NCBI GenBank assembly: GCA_029532625.1
Contig: JARFXM010000008.1
Location: forward strand, 372,001-436,000
From: Lomentospora prolificans
Lineage: Eukaryota > Ascomycota > Sordariomycetes > Microascales > Microascaceae
DNA length: 64,000 nucleotides
Direction of reading: 5' to 3'
Shown here: positions 55,636 through 64,000 of the stretch, piece by piece
How positions within the stretch are numbered: the stretch's first letter is position 1
How the letters are laid out: the number at the start of each line of letters is the position of its first letter
Translations under genes and position numbers: made by a program
Notes under the pieces: generated by a model
Database searches by the model: none
What the model saw: only the letters and a program-made list of their open reading frames with translations
Told to the model about the DNA's origin: nothing

Positions 55636-58443
55636 ATGAGCCAGGAAGAGATTGTGAGAGACACCAAGGGCAAGGGGAAGTCACCCGCCCTCAATCCGAC
55701 CCACGCCGAAGAAGATGCCCCGTTTTCTCAGCCAGGATATATGACTGTTGGCAACGGATCCACCTCCGAACACGCCGCGAGACTCCAGGAGATGTTAGAG
55801 AGGGATTCGGGATATGGAGGAAGTTCGACCGCCTCTGAGATGTGGCACCCTTCGCTGCATGCCGATACTCACATGCCCACCTCCTCTGATAGCTCCGAGG
55901 CAGACCGTCGTGCGCAGGCCGGCGCCATTCACCAGCTCTGGTACAACCAGCATCGAGGCTCTCTTGGAAGGTCTATAACCAACGCGATATCGCTGCTTAA
56001 GGAGCTGCAGGAGATGAATGCGACCTGGCCGGCGCACTACCCTTCAGTACAAAAAGCGGATACACGCAGCAATTCAAGACCAGCATCCAGACAAGGCCTT
56101 ACTCACACTTCAACCGCGATAGGTGAGGTCCCGCGCCTTCCCACCTCCTCACCTCCCACCCCTCCTCCCGTATTACGACGCGCCAGAACTTCCCTCGACG
56201 GACATGCCACTGCCGAGTCCAGCAAGGCCGCTGAATCCAGGGCTACACCCGAACCTCGGCTAGTTACACCGCAAATTGCACAGGAGTTTTCTGTTCTCAA
56301 ACTAGATCTCAAACTTGGCGCTCTCCACCAGGCGGAGCTTGTCCACTCTCTGGAAAAGGCCTCCATTGCGTCACTATTAGACGGCAAGATCAGCTCCAGT
56401 GTCAAGCACCTCCTTGCGTTGCGGGAACGAATTGAAGACACCTCGAGTAAGGTTCTAGTGACGGGAGACTTGAACGCCGGCAAGTCGACTTTCTGTAACG
56501 CCCTGCTGCGACGAAAGGTTCTCCCCGAAGACGAGCAACCGTGTACTGCGGTCTTTTGTGAAGTCTTGGATGCCAGAGAAAACTCGGGCGTTGAGGAAGT
56601 TCATGCCGTCCATATGGACCAAGTATATAACCGCCATGATGAGTCGACCTACGATGTTTACGGCCTTGACGAATTGGAGCAGATTGTCGGTGATAATACG
56701 AAATACATGCAATGCAAAGTGTACATCAAAGACACGAGGAGCATCGACGAGTCCTTGCTGAATAATGGCGTTGTGGATATCGCGCTCATCGACGCGCCAG
56801 GTCTCAACTCCGATACCACCAAGACGACCGCTGTTTTCGCGAGGCAAGAGGAGATTGACGTCGTAGTGTTCGTTGTATCCGCCGCCAACCACTTCACCAT
56901 CACAGCTCAGGAGTTCATTTGGACGGCAGCTGCTGAGAAGGCGTATCTCTTTATCGTTGTCAACGGATTCGACAATATTAAGAATAAGGACAAGTGCCAG
57001 AAGATGATTCTACAGCAGATTAAAGGTCTCAGCCCTCAGACCTACAAGGAAGCTTCGGAGCTTGTTCACTTCGTCTCTAGCAACTCGATTCCTGTAGCTC
57101 CGCCGCCTCCCGGTGGTCCCGGAGGTCCCGGCGGAAGCGGTAGCGTTAGTGGCGGCGGCGGCGGTGGCGGTGATGGCGATGACGAGCCCAATGACAACTC
57201 CAAGGGCAAGGGCAAGGACGTTGAGAAGCTGCGCGACTTCCAGGCTCTAGAGCAGAACCTACGAAGGTTCGTTTTAGAGAAGCGTGCCAAGTCAAAGCTC
57301 GCCCCGGCGCGGACCTACCTGCTCAACATTCTCAACGATCTCCACTCACTTGCCACGGTCAACTCTGAGATAGCAGAATCAGAGATTTCCAGAGTCAACA
57401 AGGAGCTGGATGAGTTAGAGCCTCAACTCGAGTCGAGCAAGAAGGCGGTGTCAGATACCGCTGACAAGGTCGAGAAGGTGATTGAGGATACGAGCACTGA
57501 AGTTTACAATTATAGCCGAACCACTCTCAATAACGCTATTTCTCGGTCAGAAGAGCACACTCACAACGTGCCCTACCCTGGCATCTTTGGTGCGTTCGAC
57601 TTCGCGGACCAAGTCAAAGAGGCAATGCTCTCCCATGTTGCACACTCGCTTAGCGTGTGCGAAGAGTATGCGAGGGGCAAGACTGTAACCGGAGTCAACA
57701 TCATCAAGCAGCTGGGCATACTGCATGCAGGCGATGAGTTCCAGAATCTTAACTTCCGGGCGGATGTCATGTTCAGCCGCAAGCGTGATGCCCTTGCGCG
57801 CCAGGTCCAGATCGAGACAGAGTTTTGGGACTTTGTCGACATGGGAACGCTGCTCCAGAAGCAGGAGAAAGTTGCGGGAACTGGTATGGCGCTCACAGTG
57901 GTCACAGCGGTGGGTACTCGCGCGATTGGTATGAACACGTGGATGAACGGTGCCATGGGTGCGGCGAGGGTCGTGAGCAACGATAACCTACGCCGCCTCA
58001 TCCTCCCTGGCCTTGTCGTTGCTGGTAAGTTTTTTCTGCCATGCGTAGGAACCTATGAGTAGTCATGGTGCTAACAAAGACAAATAGCCGTTGCAGCGGC
58101 GGCCTACGTCCTCAACCAAATCCCGAACTCACTTCCTAAGCGTCTTCAGGAGAAGATTTCAGCTCGGCTTGCCGAGATGGACTACGTTCACTCCAACTCT
58201 AGCCGCATAGCCGGCTCCGTTCGCAAAATCCTACGATACCCAGCTGACAACCTCCGGGTCTCGCTCGACCGGTCAGTCAAGGAGCTCGGCACCCGCCGTG
58301 AGGAGACGCTCAAGGTCCGGGCCGAGAGCGAGGTGGCGCTCAAGTACTTTGGTAACCTCGTACGCAAGGCCTCGGCCCAGAGGGACGCAGTTGACAACAT
58401 TGACCTCGAGAGCCCCCCGCCCGGAGCTGCTCAGTATCATTAG
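55636..58443 (+). CDS. FZO1: mitofusin Fzo1, mitochondrial outer-membrane fusion GTPase
   Basis: Dynamin-related GTPase that tethers and fuses mitochondrial outer membranes. Exons 55636-58024 and 58088-58443 encode 914 residues (GTAAGT to AAATAG intron inside the second membrane helix). After a Ser/Pro-rich N-terminus and heptad region come G1 GDLNAGKST (277-285), G2 around CTAVF (303-307), G3 DAPGL (386-390) and G4 VNGFD (about 442-446), where yeast has NKFD. A Pro/Gly-rich insert (about 487-528: GGPGGPGGSGSVSGGGG, then Asp/Lys) interrupts the end of the GTPase domain. A heptad repeat (ISRVNKELDELEPQLESSKK) follows, then two closely spaced membrane segments (MALTVVTAVGTRAIGM, LPGLVVAVAAAAYVL) and a C-terminal coiled coil. 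Typical Pezizomycotina length. Confidence 0.97.
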
Positions 58444-61400
58444 ATAAAAGAGAAGTAGAAGATAGTGAGACCTAGAGACGGGCGGCAGCGGAGCGTTTCC
58501 GAGTGAAATGCCCCCAAAAGAACAAAACAAGTCGAGGCAGTGAGAGACATGGAGGACGGAGAGATTGTGAGTCTTTCTAATTCTCGTTGATTTCTCACGC
58601 TTTCCCTTTTTAATGATTCCCTCTTCTCTCTCCTTTTTATTATAGTATTACCCAGAGACTGGCTGGGGAGGCAATGGCTGGCGCGAAGGAGGAATTCATC
58701 ACGCTTTGGGTCCTTTTTTGATCACGATTCATGTAGATATAATTCGTACATCACAACCCTCCACTAAAGAGTACATACCTCCTACAACAAGGTAGAATGA
58801 TACAAAGAACACATAACATGGCCACGAATGTAAGAAAAAGAAAAAAGTAAACTATAAAGTGAGTGCTTCCAATATTGTCGCGCCACCGCCTATGGCACGC
58901 AGTTTCCCGAGAAAGAGGGAAATGTAGGTTAGTTCCTCCCTTGCTTCGGCGTCTGCAACAATACTGGCAGCGTCACAACGCCCAATGTATTGCATCGAGT
59001 GCAACACCGCGAGTAGCGAGGTCGCCTTGATGGCAGCAGCGAATCGCACAGCATGTAGAGTCATGTAAAGCGCACGGCATATAGAGTTACACCTGGGTCT
59101 GGTGGGGTGGGAAAAGAAAAAGAACCTATACATATAACAATCATAAACGAAAGCCGAAATATATAAAAATATGCAAGAAGGGAAAGCAAGGAAGTGGGTT
59201 TGGGCTGAGACAGAGGGCAGGGAGAAGTCTCCGATGTCTCACAAGCTTACTTTTGCTTTACCACAGGCTACGTTAGGCGGGGTTATCATGAGCCGGACTA
59301 GCCTGGGTATTTTTTAACGCCTTGCGATGGGTGTCATGAGCCCATGATTCGGCGAGAAACACCATCAAGGCAAAAAAGGCGAAGAACCTAAACGCCTGTT
59401 GGGGCGGGGAACAAGACTAGCGCCCAACTCCTTGGGATTTAAGGCGCGGTTCTGTCTTAGATCCAAACCATCCTCAGGGAGTGACACAGGGATGGCGGGA
59501 ATCAGTTGAGATGCTGGCATGTCTAGCCGCATCATCAGGTATCATAGCATGGCCGTCTACAACGCAGCCGACAAATTCTAAAGAGGGAAGGATCTAGAAA
59601 TGGCTCAAGCACACTTGACCACAAACCTGCGGTTCCTCGCACACAATCGAGCGCTCTACCATCGAATTGACATATGGAACATGCACCCGAGAAACTGTTA
59701 TTCTCAGCGCTTCTGCCTCCATAGAACTGGACCTGCCTCTCGCAATGGCTGAACTCCGGAATACCTATCCGTAGGGCCTATACCCCTAGACTAGGTTATC
59801 ATTATGAATGTTCTGCCCTCTGGCTTCAGACAGGAGATCACGCCAAGAAGGAAGGAGTGGAGCTAGAGATGATCCCGATGGTGATCTGGACCATGGATAG
59901 TCCTCGCGACGATCAGGAGTGGGCGTTAATTGAATACAAGTCGCGTCGGACGGGTGCCGATAATGGATAGCTCGCCGCCCAGTCATAGGTATCATGACTC
60001 CGAGTCACTCTGGTCGACCGGTTGGAGAAACGAGGCACTTATCCACAAGACGTTCCGTCAAGCGTGGAGTGCAATCTTAGTAATGAGAGCTTGCACAGAG
60101 CAACCCTCTCGCCCTGGTAAGATTACGAACATGGCCAGCCCTGTCTCTCATTGCGCAAGGTAATTACATCCTGATTTCCCCTGTCGAACTTCCAGTGAGT
60201 CGAAGAAAAAGAAGGATGGAGTATTGGCTCAAGTCTTTCAAACCGTTCCCCACCGAGCGCCCTGCTCTTTGTTATAACATAGATGTGACAATCCGTGCCC
60301 CAGGACAATCGGTTTGTTCTTAACAAAGCCATGATAGTCCCACGTTAGGACCTTGAGCCGTGCACCAAATTATGGATCTCATCACTGGGCATCGCTTCGA
60401 GAACAAAGTCGTAATACCTCAATATTCCCCTTTCGTACCTGATATTGAGACCGCACTTGATCTTCCAGCCAAGGTCGCAGGAAGGTAACGGTATGATGAG
60501 TACTGTAGGGGTATTTTTGTGCGCTCAATTGGAGCACCACCGCGAAGCGAGGCCAGGCCCAAAATGGGGGTTCTCGTCGCTAATGTAGCCCTGTCGTCAG
60601 TCACCAATGACTTCGTTCCCAACCTCGATGGATTGGTAATCACCGGGGCCAGAACGCGATCGGCTGCGCATTATTATTAGTGTGCTCATTTGAGTAGCTG
60701 TACAGTATTTTAGTGCTGTGGATTCCGGTGTGGTCCAGACGGAACCGTCCCATTGATCCCTCTCCGTGTGCAGGCTAAGCTCGAAACATCCGTATGCCAG
60801 CTCTAGTTTCACCCATCCAGCTCGCTGGTGATTAGTGTAGAGATCAGTGCAGGATTTGTGCACAGGTCGGGCGAGCACAGTAAGCCGACGCCCTGACATT
60901 TGGGCCGATCTGCCACACCACAACGCGCCGGAGGTTAGTCTTGTTGCCCCCATTGGATTCAAAACTATTAAAGCACTACGAACGTACGGTGTGTTGAACA
61001 GACCAGCTGTCCGCTCAAAGGGCCCTAGTGAGATTGCTCGCGGCAGAGCGAAAGCCACACCGTCCGCGTTAGTTAATCCGATCATTCGAAGCCATTGATG
61101 CAAGCCGAGAATGCGACGGGCGGCTGCGGGAAGGTGTAGGTGTACTGCCGATCGTACGGAACGGCGACGTTTTGATGGAGAAAAAATAACTGTTAAAGTG
61201 CAATGGCGCGAGGTCTCGACTGCATCCGTTAAAAGAGAGATGACCCCGGAAGACGCTTCCATTCAGGGTATAAAGAAAATTTTCAGGGGGGAGCTTTCAC
61301 CTATTTGTGGATCATGGCTCGTGCTTTCTGGGGAAGGAAGCTGGAAACGGAACGCATCAATGATCCATAATTTATTACTTCTCATACCTGGAAGCAATTG

Positions 61401-63400
61401 GAAGCGTTACGAGGGCCAATTCCACGGAGCCACTGTGCTGCTCACCCTCCCAGTCTCTTGAGAGGCAAAGGAAGCCTGGGGGGAAGAGAAAAGGAAAACA
61501 GAAATACTAAGTACGAAGGATGTATGTACTTTCGCTTTCCTGTCAGGCGCACTGCTTCGGTCCGGATCATTCGACAGGAAGGAGATGCAGCAGAAGGGGA
61601 ACTGAGGAGTGGAGGCGGCAGCATCCACCCGTTCCTTGCTTAGCCCACACAGAATCGATCGATGCCATTGAATCTGCTGTTCGGTCAATTATGCGGTCAA
61701 CCTCGTGCCGACAGTTTTGCCGTTTGCAACCCCCTGGCGCAGAATGGACCACTGGTAGCGAGAGATGGTTCCTCTCCACGTACGAAGATGCTGTTCACCA
61801 GGACATACGTTGGATTGAGCGAGACACTTCAATGTTGTCTTTCCACAAGACAGTTGAACGACGCAACCCTTCCTCTCTCCCTTGTCCAGCGCTAGAATCT
61901 CATCGAGTTTTACGCAATCACTAATACCTTCGGTCTCATTCCCCCGAGACCACACTGAAGTCGCCGTGTGGAATACTTCCTCCTCCGCCAACTCGAACCG
62001 AAAAGCAGGGTCTGTTCGGAAGTGGTGGAAGCTCACACCTTCAAATTTACCGTCGCGTCCGTACACCAAAGGTACCCTGCTCTACTGATAGATGAGTGTA
62101 CTACTATCCTTCATACCGCAACCCAACATTCTATGGAAGGATCCATGAGTTTAGAGTGAAGCCTTCTGCACGATGGGGAAATGCCTTCTGCGCACTGCAG
62201 CCTGGTCATGCTAGTTTATGCCCTTGTTGGCTCGGCCAATCAGTCCACACACCTCCCCCGAGATGGAACAGATTGATGTCCATCTGCTCAGGTGAAGGGG
62301 GACTTCTGGGCACCGTAAGCAACCCGGGCACTCTCGTCGAGCATCTATTCGCACGGTACGGTAATGAACAAGTACTCTTCTCCTCCCCACTTGTCCCCAG
62401 AGCCCCCTCTGACTTCAGGCCCGGTCTGGAGCAAACCTTATCCCTGGCAGTAATCATTTCATTTTAGGAAAGAAGCTCATTTCAATGGAAATGTAATTGT
62501 ACAGTAAGTTTACATCAATTAATCACACTGTGGTTAGACCAGTGACCTTTGCAGGGAGCCCCTATAATTTTCACAAGCAAATTACTCTAGTTGTACAGGT
62601 ACCTTGGTCGCGTCGCTCCTCCCTGGTCAATCCCCATTATAACAAAGTTGCAGTCGGCTAGCTTGGTACCGGTACTCTCGGAAAGGTGATGGCCTCCGGA
62701 ATGCGCTCCACAGCGAAAGAAGTGAATTGGTGGGGGGGGGGATCTCGCATTCTCGACCTATTAAGACCCCATTTTCCTAACAGGCGGGAACAGGCCCAGT
62801 CCTATACTAGGGCGCTGCAGTGTATCGACTTGCAGAAGGACTCTGCCGCCAATTCGAGCCGGCAAGCAAAAGAGCTCGAGTGGCGTCTGCTTCGCTCACC
62901 AACAAGCTACACCTTTCTCCATTCGATCCTCCATGTTGCGCCAGTCGTGCTCTTCTTCGCATGGCTAGAGGGCCACCCTAGGCAGCGCATGGGACAATTG
63001 ATCGATGAATCGCTCGCTATTGCTCGGCTCTAATGCTCGTCCGGGCTCCTTGGCCACGATTAATTCCATTCTAATCGCCAAGTACTGTACGAGAACACTG
63101 TGACATATGAGATGCAGTACATTTCGTGACAATCGACGTCTTGCATTTTTCGCCCACCATCCCGGCCTAGGGCGTGCTATTGTGCCCACTTCAGGCCCAC
63201 TGCAAGGGCAACGCGCTGCGAGATCAGACCGGGCCTTCTATTCGACAGATCCAATTTCCCGTTGCAACAATAACAAAAAGGCAACATTGAACCGTCGATT
63301 CCTCAAGGGGGACAATGGGGAGAGGCGGGAGAACAGGCGCCAACAGAGTGCTTGCAGACCCTCCTCGTAGCGAAAACCCCCTTTTTCCTTTCATTCCAGC
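58444..63400. other. 5-kb gene-poor stretch
   Basis: FZO1 3' flank, then DNA in which every open frame is short and without family resemblance (the largest, 60597-61262 minus and 62686-63033 plus, look accidental). No tRNA or transposon frame was recognised. Confidence 0.45.
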
Positions 63401-64000
63401 AATCCCAACCCAGAGCCTAGGTTCAGGTTCAACGTCAATTCATGGCCAACCACTGGTCGCCCTATAACCTATTGAAGCTGGTAGTCATTGATACTTCGCA
63501 CGCTACCACTAATACCGTCCTGTCCACCAACTGGCCAGTGGGTGGTAGAGTAACCCTCAACCAATACCCCTAGCCAGCAGTAAGAGCAAATTGATCAATT
63601 GATAGCTCTCATTTGGAGTGTTTCTCTCTACCATCCCATTGATTGATCCCATCACCGGCCATCTGCGTCGCCCGGGTTCCTCTCCACTACAATAGCGTGC
63701 AGTGGTACTCTGGTCCCTCTGTACCGCCCTTCCCCCGGTCCTCTGTGCTCTCAAGCGAGACCCTTCTTGTTTCTCCTTCGCTCGCCCTCTTTTTTTTTTT
63801 TTTTACCCTTCCTTCTCCCACACCTCTCCACCCCCCCGAGCGCACGCACCACCACACGCACACCACACACCACCCTCCCGAAGCATTGAGTTCCAGTGCC
63901 AGTGCTCCTGCTCGCCATTCGTTCCCTTCAACCCAATCTCCCTCCTGCAAACAATCCCCCCTCTCAAACCTTATCCCCGTCTCTTTCACCATCCGCCAAT
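63401..64000 (+). promoter_or_regulatory. pyrimidine-rich promoter/leader at right edge
   Basis: From about 63760 the plus strand is strongly C/T-rich, with a T15 run (63790-63804), CACACA clusters and long C/T stretches up to the window end. This resembles fungal 5' leaders, so I infer a plus-strand gene beginning just beyond 64000. Confidence 0.35.

Noticed and set aside
58444..63400. tRNA genes or transposon ends in the right-hand desert
   Set aside because: I looked for B-box-like GGTTCRANNCC with a matching A box and for obvious terminal repeats and saw none; a covariance or repeat search would be decisive.

Overview
The window is nuclear DNA of a filamentous ascomycete (Pezizomycotina, most likely a Sordariomycete). 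The evidence is short introns of 50-120 bp with GT..AG ends and CTAAC-like branch sites, C-rich third codon positions in housekeeping genes, pyrimidine-rich leaders, and filamentous-fungal versions of TOM22, FZO1, NHA1 and LSM3. I cannot name the species. There is no bacterial, viral or CRISPR content.

Left part (1-8.9 kb), compact and housekeeping: LSM3 (minus) and a mitochondrial protein resembling the ATP13/Aep2 family (plus) are divergent. The latter converges on GPI12 (minus), the GlcNAc-PI de-N-acetylase of GPI-anchor synthesis. Next come a small multi-pass membrane protein (plus) and a one-TM coiled-coil protein (minus).

8.9-16.6 kb is accessory-like. It holds four minus-strand units (A-D) of one local paralogous family with Cys motifs in two exons, a phase-1 then a phase-0 intron, and a coiled-coil tail. 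Only D (15.2-16.1 kb) is intact. A and B carry TAG at the codon where D has TGG, which would fit RIP-type G-to-A decay; C is more degraded.

17-25 kb: a 964-residue Na+/H+ antiporter (NHA1 type) and a secreted, probably GPI-anchored Cys-rich protein. 25-35.4 kb is nearly gene-free.

35.4-58.5 kb is again gene-bearing: a secreted BBE/VAO-type flavoenzyme, TOM22 (with an in-frame coding extension upstream), a large ADF-H/PH-like protein with an apparent one-base frameshift, a PP2C phosphatase with an ATG-free leader, and the divergent pair VPS2 (ESCRT-III) and FZO1 (mitofusin). A 5-kb gene-poor stretch at 45.4-50.4 kb contains a 37-bp tandem triplet. The last 5.5 kb has no recognisable gene, but both window edges look like pyrimidine-rich leaders of genes lying outside.

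There is no biosynthetic cluster. Three genes are mitochondrial (ATP13-like, TOM22, FZO1) and two relate to GPI anchors (GPI12, the Cys-rich protein), but they are scattered and probably not co-regulated. Intron positions were inferred by eye from splice motifs, reading frame and remembered family sequence.
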